Numbered from the stretch's first letter, positions 37,224 to 45,822 are shown. The stretch: 64,000 nt of DNA from Paenirhodobacter populi (GCF_004022215.1 NZ_SAUZ01000008.1:1-64000); one strand, 5' to 3'. Notes: generated by a model from the letters alone, not told the origin. Made by a program: numbers and translations.

Positions 37224-37546
37224 CTGCAGACCTCGGCTTGGCTCGCACTCTTTCATCCCGGGAGGCCGGCTGCGGGATCCCCCGCCTGTCCAGCCCGGCG
37301 GCGCGGGCGCCCCTTCGGACCCCGGCATTTCGCCCTGCTTACCCGCGAAAGGCGCGATCGTCCAGCCAAGCTTGCCCTTTCCGTCGCGGATGCGCACCGG
37401 CTCGTGCGCGGCGGCGCGCGCGAAAGACACACGGCACCGCTTTCATTCCCCGATCGGACATATATGTAGGGGAAAGACACACGCCCGCAAGGGCCGACAC
37501 CGCCCGCCACGCCACCCCCGATCTGCGAGCGAGCAAGGAGAAGCCG
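37224..37546. promoter_or_regulatory. Divergent promoter region of cyoE and tldD
   Basis: The region holds no gene. A perfect 10-bp palindrome ACATATATGT (37458-37467), next to the palindrome CCGATCGG, is the only AT-rich feature and could supply -10 sequences or a regulator site for either gene. Copies of the interspersed element are absent. No coxB remnant was recognised. Confidence 0.45.
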
Positions 37547-38968
37547 ATGAACGACGACCGTTTCGCGCCCTTTGAAACCCTGATCGACGAAGCCGCCGCG
37601 CTCGCCACCCTGCGCGATGCCACGCAAGGCGCCGAGGATGGCGAACTGTTCCTCGAACGGCGCCGGTCGGAATCGCTCGTCTTCGACGACGGGCGGGTGC
37701 GGAACGCCTCCTATGACGCTTCCGAGGGGTTCGGGCTGCGCGCGGTGAAGGGCGAGGTCGCGGGCTACGCCCATTCGACCGAGATTTCCGAGGCCGCGCT
37801 GAAACGCGCCGCCGAAACCGCCCGCCTTGCCGTGGGGGACGGCGGCGGCACGATGGCGTCCCCGCCCGCGGGCACCAACCAGCGCCTCTATACCGATGCC
37901 GATCCGATGGCCGATGCCGGTTTCGGCGCCAAGATCGACATTCTGGGCGAGATCGACGCCTATACCCGCGCGCTCGACCCCCGTGTGGTGCAGGTCTCCG
38001 CCTCGATGGCGGCGTCCCTGCAGGAGGTCACGATCCTGCGCCCCGAGGGCGGGCTCGTCACCGACATCCGCCCGATGGCGCGGCTGAACATCTCGGTCAT
38101 CGTCGAGGACAGGGGCCGGCGCGAATCGGGCGGCCACGGCGGCGGCGGGCGGTTCGGCCTGTCGGGACTGATCGATCCCCATCACTGGCAGCCCGTCGCG
38201 CGCGAGGCCCTGCGCATCGCACTGGTCAACCTCGACGCCGAGCCGGCGCCCGCGGGGCAGTTCGACGTGGTGCTCGGCCCCGGCTGGCCGGGGGTGCTGC
38301 TGCATGAGGCAGTGGGCCACGGGCTCGAAGGCGATTTCAACCGCAAGAAAACCTCGGCCTTTGCCGGGCTGATGGGGCAACAGGTGGCGGCGAAGGGGGT
38401 GACGGTGCTCGACGACGGCACCATCCCCGACCGGCGCGGCTCGATCACCGTCGACGACGAGGGCACACCCTCGGGCAAGAACGTGCTGATCGAGGACGGG
38501 ATCCTCGTCGGCTACATGCAGGACCGGCAGAACGCCCGCCTGATGGGCGTGACGCCCACCGGCAACGGCCGGCGCGAAAGCTATGCCCATGCGCCGATGC
38601 CGCGGATGACCAACACCTACATGCTCGGCGGCAGCGCGGATCCAAAGGCGATCCTCGCGGATCTCAAGGACGGGATCTATGCGGTGGGCTTCGGCGGCGG
38701 TCAGGTGGACATCACCAACGGCAAGTTCGTCTTCAACTGCACCGAGGCTTACCGCGTGAAGAACGGCGTGGTCGGCGCGCCGGTGAAAGGCGCCACGCTG
38801 ATCGGCGACGGGCCGACGGCGATGCGCCAGATCCGGGCGATCGGCAACGATCTGGCGCTGGACCCCGGCATCGGCAACTGCGGCAAGGCCGGGCAATGGG
38901 TGCCGGTCGGCGTCGGCATGCCGACGCTGATGATCGGCGGGCTGACGGTCGGCGGCTCGGCGACCTGA
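37547..38968 (+). CDS. tldD: Metalloprotease TldD
   Basis: This 473-residue U62-family peptidase subunit works with TldE/PmbA in processing modified peptides and in CcdA antitoxin turnover. The zinc motif HEAVGHGLEGDF is near residue 255. VGFGGGQVDITNGKFVFNCTEAY is conserved in the C-terminal half. The start has CAAGGAGAAGCC upstream. No pmbA gene is in the window. It lies divergent from cyoE. Confidence 0.95.
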   Translation: MNDDRFAPFETLIDEAAALATLRDATQGAEDGELFLERRRSESLVFDDGRVRNASYDASEGFGLRAVKGEVAGYAHSTEISEAALKRAAETARLAVGDGGGTMASPPAGTNQRLYTDADPMADAGFGAKIDILGEIDAYTRALDPRVVQVSASMAASLQEVTILRPEGGLVTDIRPMARLNISVIVEDRGRRESGGHGGGGRFGLSGLIDPHHWQPVAREALRIALVNLDAEPAPAGQFDVVLGPGWPGVLLHEAVGHGLEGDFNRKKTSAFAGLMGQQVAAKGVTVLDDGTIPDRRGSITVDDEGTPSGKNVLIEDGILVGYMQDRQNARLMGVTPTGNGRRESYAHAPMPRMTNTYMLGGSADPKAILADLKDGIYAVGFGGGQVDITNGKFVFNCTEAYRVKNGVVGAPVKGATLIGDGPTAMRQIRAIGNDLALDPGIGNCGKAGQWVPVGVGMPTLMIGGLTVGGSAT

Positions 38969-39460
38969 GTCCGTCCGCCCCCTGACGGCCGGGCGGCCCG
39001 CAGAACGCCCGGCGCCCCGCCCGGCCCTCATGGCTGGCCCGTACTTGCGGCGACGCTTTCCACCGGCAGCCTCGCCCTGCCGACATCATGACCCTGAAAA
39101 GGGCTCCCCGACAGGATCACCGCCAAAGCCAGACGAAACCCATCGCGACCCAGCCTGAAAACCGCATGTTGGCGACCGTTTTCGCTCGGCCTCCCCGTTT
39201 CCGGCCCCAAGCGACGGCTCTCCCGCGATCCGTCAGCAGCCCGTTCAAATCGCCGTCCCTGCCCCCGCCTTCTCCCTTTCGTGTTTCCATAAATATCCCG
39301 GGGGTGAATTTGCGCGCATGCGCAAAGAGGGGGCTGGCCCCCTGCCCCCCATCCGCGCGCGCCACGACGGGAATCGCGAAACCCATCCCCGGATCAGCGC
39401 CCAACGATCCCCCCAACGATCCCCCTTGACCGCCCGCCCGTCCCGCGCGACCTTCGCGCG
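38969..39460. other. 492-bp intergenic region with one repeat copy
   Basis: No gene is recognised. The first 300 bp has no clear feature apart from GC-rich inverted stretches just after tldD (38990-39030). Copy 13 of the interspersed element occupies 39275-39342. The remaining 118 bp before the permease gene presumably holds its promoter, but no consensus boxes are visible. Confidence 0.5.
39275..39342 (+). repeat. Interspersed element copy 13
   Basis: The tail CCCTTTCGTGTTTCC, core ATAAATATCCCGGGGG and TGAA are followed by the hairpins TTTGCGCGCATGCGCAAA and GGGGGCTGGCCCCC. It is a single copy with its tail toward tldD and its head toward the ABC permease gene. Confidence 0.88.
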
Positions 39461-40405
39461 ATGGCCCGTTACCTGCTGACCCGATCGCTCATGCTGTGTC
39501 TCAGCCTTCTGGCTGCGAGCCTTGTCGTCTTTCTGGCGATCGAGGTGGTGCCGGGCGATCCGGCCAGCTACATGCTCGGCATGAACGCCGCGCCGGATAC
39601 GGTGGCGGCGCTGCGCGACCAGCTTGGCCTCGATGAGCCGCTGGCATGGCGCTATCTGCATTGGGTCTTCGGCATGATGCGCGGCGATTTCGGGGTGAGC
39701 TATACCTACAAGGTGCCGGTCGCCGGGCTGATCGCCGACCGTCTGGCGCTGTCGCTGCCGCTTGCGGGGCTGGCGCTGGCGCTGTCGGCCGCGCTGGCGC
39801 TGCCGCTCGGGCTGATCGCGGCGGCGCGGCGGGGCAAGGCCGCGGATGCGGCGGTCATGGGCGTCGCGCAGATCGGCATCGCGCTGCCGAATTTCTGGTT
39901 CGCCATGCTGCTCGTGCTGCTCTTCGCGCTGCGCTGGCAGATGCTGCCGGCGGGCGGCTTTCCGGGCTGGTCCGATCCCGTCGCGGCGCTGCGGTCGCTG
40001 ATCCTGCCCGCGGTGGCGCTGGCCTTGCCGCAGGCGGCGATCCTCGCCCGCGTGCTGCGCTCGGCGCTGATCGAGACGATGGATCAGGACTATATCCGCA
40101 CTGCCCGCGCCAAGGGGCTCAGCCGCAGTCAGGCGCTGACCCGCCATGCGCTCAGGAACGCGCTGATCCCGGTGCTGACCATCCTCGGCATGCAATGCGC
40201 CTTCCTCATCGCCGGAGCGATTATCATCGAGAACGTGTTCTACCTGCCCGGCCTCGGCCGGCTGATCTTTCAGGCGATCACGCAGCGCGACCTGATCGTC
40301 GTCGAATCGGGCGTCATGCTGCTGGTCGTGACGGTGATCCTCGTCAGCTTCGTGACCGACCTCGCCTATGCGCTGGTCGATCCCCGGCTGCGGAGGCGGG
40401 GATGA
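39461..40405 (+). CDS. Peptide/nickel-type ABC transporter permease (DppB-like)
   Basis: This 314-residue inner-membrane permease has the N-terminal LTRSLMLCLSLLAASLVVFL helix and the typical FGVSYTYKVPVAGLI region. The EAA-like loop is DYIRTARAKGLSRSQALTRH. It belongs to the DppB/OppB group that imports oligopeptides or related compounds. It overlaps the next permease by 4 bp (ATGA). No substrate-binding protein gene is adjacent. Confidence 0.92.
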   Translation: MARYLLTRSLMLCLSLLAASLVVFLAIEVVPGDPASYMLGMNAAPDTVAALRDQLGLDEPLAWRYLHWVFGMMRGDFGVSYTYKVPVAGLIADRLALSLPLAGLALALSAALALPLGLIAAARRGKAADAAVMGVAQIGIALPNFWFAMLLVLLFALRWQMLPAGGFPGWSDPVAALRSLILPAVALALPQAAILARVLRSALIETMDQDYIRTARAKGLSRSQALTRHALRNALIPVLTILGMQCAFLIAGAIIIENVFYLPGLGRLIFQAITQRDLIVVESGVMLLVVTVILVSFVTDLAYALVDPRLRRRG

Positions 40406-41217
40406 GGCCCACCCTCCTCCCCGGCTTGATCCTGACGGCGGTGGCGCTTGGCGCGGCGCTTCTGTCCTTCGTCTGGACACCATGGGATCCGGGCGCGCTG
40501 GCGGTGACGCAAAAGCTGCAGCCGCCCTCGGCGGCGCATTGGTTCGGCACCGATCATCTGGGCCGCGATATCCTGTCGATGCTGATGACGGGGGCGCGGA
40601 CCTCGCTATCAGTCGCGCTGGTCGCGGTGGGGATCGGCGCCGGGATCGGGGTGCCGCTCGGCCTTGCGGCGGCGGCGCGGCGCGGCGGCGTGGTGGATGG
40701 GGTGATCGCGCGGCTCAACGACCTGATCTTCGCTTTCCCGGCGCTGGTGACGGCGATCCTGTTCACCGCGAGCCTCGGCCCCTCGGCGATGAATGCCGTG
40801 CTGGCGATCGGGATCTTCAACATCCCGGTCTTTGCGCGGGTCGCGCGGGCCGGGGCGCTCAGCCTCTGGACGCTCGACTACATCCGCGCCGCGCGGGTGG
40901 CGGGCAAGGGGGCGACGCGCATCTCGGCCGAACATGTGCTGCCCAATATCGCCAGCCTGCTGATCGTGCAGGCGACGATCCAGTTTTCGCTCGGCATCCT
41001 CGCCGAGGCGGGGCTGAGCTATGTCGGCCTCGGCGCGCAGCCGCCGACGCCCAGCTGGGGCCGGATGCTGGCCGATGCGCAGACCTTCGTCACCCTCGCG
41101 CCGCATGTCGCGCTGTTTCCGGGCTTTGCCATCGTGCTGACGGTGCTGGGGCTGAACCTGCTGGGCGACGGGCTGCGCGATGCGCTCGACCCCCGGCTCA
41201 AGGGGCGGCTCGCATGA
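40402..41217 (+). CDS. Peptide/nickel-type ABC transporter permease (DppC-like)
   Basis: This 271-residue permease has the DppC signature HWFGTDHLGRDILSMLMTGART. Its coupling loop is DYIRAARVAGKGATRISAEH, and the C-terminal end is LLGDGLRDALDPRLKGR. It pairs with the DppB-like protein to form the membrane channel. Both ends are ATGA overlaps, so the three transporter genes are translationally coupled. Confidence 0.93.
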   Translation: MRPTLLPGLILTAVALGAALLSFVWTPWDPGALAVTQKLQPPSAAHWFGTDHLGRDILSMLMTGARTSLSVALVAVGIGAGIGVPLGLAAAARRGGVVDGVIARLNDLIFAFPALVTAILFTASLGPSAMNAVLAIGIFNIPVFARVARAGALSLWTLDYIRAARVAGKGATRISAEHVLPNIASLLIVQATIQFSLGILAEAGLSYVGLGAQPPTPSWGRMLADAQTFVTLAPHVALFPGFAIVLTVLGLNLLGDGLRDALDPRLKGRLA

Positions 41218-42860
41218 ACCTGCTGACCGTCGAGGCGCTGAAGGTCACGATCGGATCGCAGCCGGTGGTGGAAAACGTCTCGTTCTCCCTCGCCCCGGGC
41301 GAGATCCTCGGCATCGTCGGCGAATCCGGCTCGGGCAAGTCGATGACCGCGCTGGCCATCATCGGCCTGCTGCCCGAGGGCGCGTGCGCCGAAGGCGCCA
41401 TCGAATTCGACGGCCGACAGATCCTGTCGATGGAGGAATCCGACCTGTGCGACCTGCGCGGCGACGGGATCGGGATGATCTTTCAGGAACCGATGACCGC
41501 GCTGAACCCGCTGATGACCATCGGCGATCAGGTGGCGGAAACGCTGATGGTCCACCGCAGGATGCGCCGGGGCGAGGCGCTGCGGATCGCGCGCGACCGG
41601 CTCGACCGGGTCGGGCTGACGGGGGATCGGTTTCCGCTGACCCTTTACCCCCACGAACTGTCGGGCGGGCAACGCCAGCGGGTCGCCATCGCCATGGCCA
41701 TCGCCCTGCGCCCCCGCCTGCTGATCGCGGACGAACCGACGACGGCGCTGGACGTGACCACGCAGGCCGGGGTGCTTGCGCTGCTGCGCGATCTGGCCCG
41801 CAGCGAGGACATGGCCCTGATCCTCATCACCCACGACCTCGCCGTCACGGCGGCCATGGCCGACCGCGTCGCGGTGATGAAGGACGGCATCGTGGTCGAG
41901 GACCGCCCGACCGAGGCGCTGTTCCGCGCCCCCGCCGAAGGCTATACCCGCGCGCTGCTGCACGCCTCGCTGCCGCGCGCGCCTTCGGCTTTCCCGAAAT
42001 ATCCCCCGGGAGTCGCCGCAGGCGACGGGGGCAGCGCCCCCGCGACGGATGCCGCCGGCGCGCTCCTGCGGGTCGAGCACGCCTGCCGCAGCTACCGCCT
42101 GCCGCGCCCCCGCCCCTTCGCCCCCCGGCCGCTGCGCGCCGCGGTGGACGATGTGTCGTTCCGGCTCGAAGCGGGGGAATCGCTCGGCCTCGTCGGACCT
42201 TCAGGCTGCGGCAAATCCACGCTCGCGCGGGCGATCGTCGGGCTCGACCGGCTGGACAGCGGCGGCATCACGCTTGCCGGCACGGCGGTGGGGCCGGACA
42301 TGCCCGCCCCGGCCCGCGCCGCGATGCAGATCGTATTTCAGGATCCCTACGGCTCCTTCGACCCGCGCCAGCGGGTGGATACGCTGATCGCCGAACCCTT
42401 CCACCTGACCGGCCGCCCCGCCGGCTGGCGCGACCGGGTGGGCGAGGCGCTCACCGATGTCGGTCTTTCCCCCGGCGACGGGCGGCGCTTCATCCACGAA
42501 TTCTCCGGCGGGCAGCGCCAGCGCATCGCCATCGCCCGCGCGCTGATCACCCGGCCAAGGCTGATCGTGCTAGACGAGGCGGTCTCGGCGCTCGACGTGC
42601 GGGTGCGGGCGCAGGTGCTCGACCTCCTCGAACGGTTGCAGGAGCGGCACGGGCTTGCCTATCTGTTCATCTCGCATGATCTTTCGGTGGTGGGGGCGCT
42701 GACCTCGCGCTGTCTGGTGATGGATGCGGGCCGCATCGTCGAGGACGGCCCGACTGCCCGGATCCTGACCGCGCCCCGCCACCCCGCGACGCAAAGGCTG
42801 GTCGCCGCCACGCCGAAGATCCCGCCCGGCTGGCTGACACCCGAGGAGAACCGCCGATGA
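41214..42860 (+). CDS. Fused double ATPase of peptide ABC transporter (DppD-DppF type)
   Basis: The 548-residue protein carries two complete ABC modules. Module 1 (about residues 1-250) has Walker A GESGSGKS, signature LSGGQRQR and Walker [13 protein letters not shown]. Module 2 (about 290-540) has [16 protein letters not shown] and [12 protein letters not shown]. They power the importer formed by the two upstream permeases. The linker at residues 259-278 is encoded by element copy 14, so an interspersed repeat forms part of the protein. Both ends are ATGA overlaps with neighbours. A fused pair is common in this family; the repeat-derived linker is not. Confidence 0.93.
   Translation: MNLLTVEALKVTIGSQPVVENVSFSLAPGEILGIVGESGSGKSMTALAIIGLLPEGACAEGAIEFDGRQILSMEESDLCDLRGDGIGMIFQEPMTALNPLMTIGDQVAETLMVHRRMRRGEALRIARDRLDRVGLTGDRFPLTLYPHELSGGQRQRVAIAMAIALRPRLLIADEPTTALDVTTQAGVLALLRDLARSEDMALILITHDLAVTAAMADRVAVMKDGIVVEDRPTEALFRAPAEGYTRALLHASLPRAPSAFPKYPPGVAAGDGGSAPATDAAGALLRVEHACRSYRLPRPRPFAPRPLRAAVDDVSFRLEAGESLGLVGPSGCGKSTLARAIVGLDRLDSGGITLAGTAVGPDMPAPARAAMQIVFQDPYGSFDPRQRVDTLIAEPFHLTGRPAGWRDRVGEALTDVGLSPGDGRRFIHEFSGGQRQRIAIARALITRPRLIVLDEAVSALDVRVRAQVLDLLERLQERHGLAYLFISHDLSVVGALTSRCLVMDAGRIVEDGPTARILTAPRHPATQRLVAATPKIPPGWLTPEENRR
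41986..42041 (+). repeat. Interspersed element copy 14, inside a coding sequence
   Basis: GGCTTTCCCGAAATATCCCC matches the tail and core of other copies. It is followed by the hairpins GTCGCCGCAGGCGAC and GGGGGCAGCGCCCCC; the second is identical to that of copy 2. It is read in frame as [20 protein letters not shown], residues 259-278, between the two ATPase modules. Confidence 0.8.
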
Positions 42861-43846
42861 AACCCGGACCGCGCAACCTGATCACCGATGTCGCGGGGCT
42901 GCTGGTCGGCAATGCGCAGGATGGGCGGCTCCTGTCGGGCGTGACGGTGCTGACGGCGGACCATCCCTTCACCGCGGCGGTGCATGTGATGGGCGGCGCG
43001 CCCGGCACGCGCGAAACCGACCTGCTCGCCCCCGACAAGCTGGTCGAAAAGGTGGATGCGCTGGTGCTGTCGGGCGGCTCGGCCTTCGGGCTCGACGCGG
43101 CCTCGGGCGTGTCCGACGGATTGCGCGCAATGGGGCGCGGCTTCAAGGTGGGGGGCATGCGGGTGCCGATCGTGCCCTCAGCGATCGTCTTCGACCTGCT
43201 GAACGGCGGGGCGAAGGACTGGACCGACAACCCCTATCGCGCGCTCGGCCGGGCGGCGCTGGACGCCGCCGGGGCGGATTTCGTCCTCGGATCGGCGGGG
43301 GCCGGTCTGGGCGCGATGACGGGCACGTGGAAGGGCGGGCTCGGCTCCGCCTCGGCGGTGCTGCAAAACGGCCTCACCGTCGGCGCGCTGGTGGTGGTCA
43401 ATGCGCTCGGCTCCGCCACGGTCGGCGATGGCCCGGAGTTCTGGGCGGCGCCGTGGGAGCTGGACTCCGAATTCGGCGGGCACGGCGCGGCGCGCGACTA
43501 TCCCGCCGCCGCCGAGCCCCCGCCCGCGAAACGTCTGGGCGAGGCCACGACCATCGCCATCGTCGCGACCGACGCCGCCCTGACCAAGGCGCAGGCGCAG
43601 CGGATGGCAACGGCGGCGCATGACGGCATGGCGCGCGCGCTGGTGCCGTCGCATACGCCGCTCGACGGAGATCTGGTCTTTGCCGCCGCGACGGGGCTGC
43701 GCCCGCTCGCGGATCCCGTGGGCGACGGCTTCGCGCTGTGCCACGCGGCCTCGGTCTGCCTTGCCCGCGCCATCGCCCGCGGCGTCCATGCCGCGCGCCC
43801 GCAACCGGGCGACCGCCAGCCCTGCTGGTTCACCCGCTTCGGCTGA
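42857..43846 (+). CDS. P1 (S58/DmpA)-family peptidase
   Basis: The 329-residue Ntn-type hydrolase is related to beta-peptidyl aminopeptidases and the nylon oligomer hydrolase NylC. Conserved segments are NLITDVAGLLVGN, LSGGSAFGLDAASGV and TTIAIVATDAALTKAQAQRM. In NylC, self-cleavage occurs before the first Thr of NTT; here the preceding Asn is Ala (ATT), so processing may be altered. It overlaps the transporter ATPase by 4 bp (ATGA), which suggests that imported peptides or amides are its substrates. Confidence 0.87.
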   Translation: MKPGPRNLITDVAGLLVGNAQDGRLLSGVTVLTADHPFTAAVHVMGGAPGTRETDLLAPDKLVEKVDALVLSGGSAFGLDAASGVSDGLRAMGRGFKVGGMRVPIVPSAIVFDLLNGGAKDWTDNPYRALGRAALDAAGADFVLGSAGAGLGAMTGTWKGGLGSASAVLQNGLTVGALVVVNALGSATVGDGPEFWAAPWELDSEFGGHGAARDYPAAAEPPPAKRLGEATTIAIVATDAALTKAQAQRMATAAHDGMARALVPSHTPLDGDLVFAAATGLRPLADPVGDGFALCHAASVCLARAIARGVHAARPQPGDRQPCWFTRFG

Positions 43847-43859
43847 TCCCGGCGTTGCG

Positions 43860-43905
43860 GCGGGGCGCCGCCCCGCACCCCGGGATATTTATGGAAAAAC
43901 GACGG
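43860..43905 (-). repeat. Interspersed element copy 15 (single-hairpin form)
   Basis: The hairpin GCGGGGCGCCGCCCCGC, core ACCCCGGGATATTTATGG and tail GAAAAACGACGG lie 13 bp after the peptidase stop. The arm matches copy 16 over about 27 bases. Confidence 0.88.
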
Positions 43906-43921
43906 CAAACCCGCTTTCAGC

Positions 43922-43987
43922 CCGTCGTTTTTCCATAAATATCCCGGGGGTGAATTGCCCGGCACGGGCAAGAGGGGGCTGGCCCCC
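43922..43987 (+). repeat. Interspersed element copy 16
   Basis: The tail CCGTCGTTTTTCC, core ATAAATATCCCGGGGG and TGAA are followed by the hairpins TTGCCCGGCACGGGCAA and GGGGGCTGGCCCCC. It is the mirror partner of copy 15, with its head toward trcR. Confidence 0.88.
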
Positions 43988-44010
43988 TGCCTCCCTCGCC
44001 AATGGAAACT

Positions 44011-44048
44011 CCGGAAAACCAAAGGGCCGCCCCTTCGGACGGCCCTTG
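44011..44048 (-). terminator. Probable intrinsic terminator of trcR
   Basis: On the minus strand AAGGGCCG-(TCCGAAGGGG)-CGGCCCTT forms a stem followed by TGGTTTTCC. It begins 24 bp after the trcR stop and lies just before element copy 16. Confidence 0.75.
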
Positions 44049-44071
44049 CAGCGCTGCCCGTCAGGCAGGCA

Positions 44072-44833
44072 TCAGCGGCGGTGATCTTCTTCTTCCTCGT
44101 CGTCGTCATCGGCATGCGGCAGGTTGAAGAAGCTGTCCGCATCCGAGAAATCCTTCGGCGAAGCGGCTTCTTCTTTGCCCGCGCCGAGGGTGAAGCCCTC
44201 GAGCCCGGCGATCGAAGACGGCAGGCGCGGCTCGGTCGGCATGCCGAGCGACTGTTCCGTCGACACCAGCTTGCGCCGCTCGTCGTCCGACATCACATCG
44301 GTCGCATGCTTCTTGGCGGCTTTCTGCACCTCGGCATCCAGCTCCGACTGCCGGCACAGGCCGAGCGCCACGGGATCCACCGCCGTCATGTTCTGGATGT
44401 TCCAGTGCGTCTTGTCGCGGATCGAGGCGATCGTCGGCTTCGTCGTGCCGATCAGCCGGGCGATCTGCGCATCGGCAAGCTCGGGGTGGAACTTCACCAG
44501 CCACAGGATCGAATTCGGCCGGTCCTGCCGCTTCGACAGCGGCGTGTAGCGCGGGCCGCGGCGCTTGTCCTCGCCCACGGCGGCGGCGTTGAACTTGAGC
44601 TTCAGCCGGTAGAGCGGGTCCTTCTCGCCCTTGTCGATTTCCTTCTGGTCGAGCTGGTTGTGCACGATCGGATCGAAGCCCTTCACGCCGACGGCCACAT
44701 CGCCATCCGCGATCCCCTGGACTTCCAGCTCGTGCATCCCGCAAAATTCGGCAATCTGCTTGAAGGTAAGGGTCGTATTGTCCACGAGCCACACGGCGGT
44801 GGCCTTGGCCATCAGGGGCTTGTTCGTCGTCAT
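44072..44833 (-). CDS. trcR: DUF1013 protein, TrcR-type cell cycle transcriptional regulator
   Basis: The 253-residue protein begins MTTNKPLMAKATAVWLVDNT and matches DUF1013 throughout. Two helix-turn-helix-like segments are LTFKQIAEFCGMHELEVQ and LADAQIARLIGTTKPTIASI. The C-terminus is acidic and disordered (ADDDDEEEEDHRR). In Caulobacter the homologue is TrcR, an activator of transcription linked to ctrA; that role is inferred here. AAAGGATCGC precedes the ATG. It is divergent from the RNase T2 gene. Confidence 0.9.
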   Translation of the reverse strand: MTTNKPLMAKATAVWLVDNTTLTFKQIAEFCGMHELEVQGIADGDVAVGVKGFDPIVHNQLDQKEIDKGEKDPLYRLKLKFNAAAVGEDKRRGPRYTPLSKRQDRPNSILWLVKFHPELADAQIARLIGTTKPTIASIRDKTHWNIQNMTAVDPVALGLCRQSELDAEVQKAAKKHATDVMSDDERRKLVSTEQSLGMPTEPRLPSSIAGLEGFTLGAGKEEAASPKDFSDADSFFNLPHADDDDEEEEDHRR

Positions 44834-44967
44834 AGCGCGATCCTTTTGCACAAATCTCTCCCGGGCCGAGAAACCGGCTGCGGCGCGGTTCCCCCCGTGC
44901 CGCGGTCCATTTCTGGTGGGGAATTGCCCAGCTATATAGGGCCGAAAGCGCAAAAGGGGAAGCAAAA

Positions 44968-45621
44968 ATGCGATTCGCGTCACTCACAGCCTTGTTGACG
45001 GGCGCGGCCCTGCTGGCCGGCGCCCTGTCTGCGAAAGCGGAAGGAGAGCGGGCCGGACAATTCGATTATTACGTGATGGCGCTGTCGTGGTCGCCCGGCT
45101 GGTGTGCGACGGACGGCAGGGGCCGCGATGCCGCGCAATGCGCGCGGGGCTCGGGCGCGTCCTTCGTGCTGCACGGGCTCTGGCCGCAGAACGAGCTGGG
45201 CTATCCGAGCGATTGCCGCACGCCGCAGCGCGACCCGACGCGCGCGCAATCGGCGGCGATGGATGATATCATGGGCTCCTCCGGCGCCGCCTGGTATCAG
45301 TGGAAGAAGCATGGCCGCTGCGCCGGGCTTTCCGCCGCGGATTACTACGCCACGGCGCGGCGCGCCTATGCCGGCACCCGCATCCCCGAGGTGTTCCGCA
45401 ATCTGGACCGGGACGTGAAGCTGCCGGCCTCGGTGGTCGAAGAGGCGTTCATCGAGGCGAACCCCGGCCTGATGCGCGACATGGTGACGATCACCTGCGA
45501 TCAAGGCCGGATCGACGAGGTGCGGATCTGCCTGACCAAGGACCTTGCCCCGCGCCGCTGCGGCGCCGACGTGATCCGCGACTGCCGGAGACAGGATGCG
45601 CTGATGGAGAGGGTGCGGTAG
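44968..45621 (+). CDS. Secreted ribonuclease T2
   Basis: This 217-residue enzyme has a signal peptide (MRFASLTALLTGAALLAGALSAKA). Both catalytic motifs are present, CAS-1 VLHGLWPQ and CAS-2 QWKKHGRC with their histidines. Paired cysteines fit periplasmic disulfides. T2 RNases cut single-stranded RNA through 2',3'-cyclic intermediates and would serve scavenging in the periplasm. The start has AAAGGGGAAGC upstream, and TATATA at 44932-44937 is a likely -10 box. Confidence 0.93.
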   Translation: MRFASLTALLTGAALLAGALSAKAEGERAGQFDYYVMALSWSPGWCATDGRGRDAAQCARGSGASFVLHGLWPQNELGYPSDCRTPQRDPTRAQSAAMDDIMGSSGAAWYQWKKHGRCAGLSAADYYATARRAYAGTRIPEVFRNLDRDVKLPASVVEEAFIEANPGLMRDMVTITCDQGRIDEVRICLTKDLAPRRCGADVIRDCRRQDALMERVR

Positions 45622-45653
45622 GACGAGAAACCGATGCTTTCCGTGGGAACGCC

Positions 45654-45700
45654 GCGGGGCGCTGCCCTGCACCCCGGGATATTTATGGAAGAATGAAGGC
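45654..45700 (-). repeat. Interspersed element copy 17 (single-hairpin form)
   Basis: The hairpin GCGGGGCGCTGCCCTGC with one mismatch is followed by ACCCCGGGATATTTATGG and GAAGAATGAAGG. The arm matches copy 18 over about 27 bases. Confidence 0.87.
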
Positions 45701-45714
45701 AAACTCCCATTCAG

Positions 45715-45780
45715 CCCTTCATTCTTCCATAAATATCCCGGGGGTGAATTTGCCGTCAGGCAAAGAGGGGGCTGGCCCCC
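45715..45780 (+). repeat. Interspersed element copy 18
   Basis: The tail CCCTTCATTCTTCC, core ATAAATATCCCGGGGG and TGAA are followed by the hairpins TTTGCCGTCAGGCAAA and GGGGGCTGGCCCCC. The pair 17/18 has only 14 bp between its arms, giving a near-perfect long palindrome. Confidence 0.88.
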
Positions 45781-45822
45781 TTCTTGCCTCGCCACCGGCA
45801 CGGACGGAAGGCGGTTTCCGCC

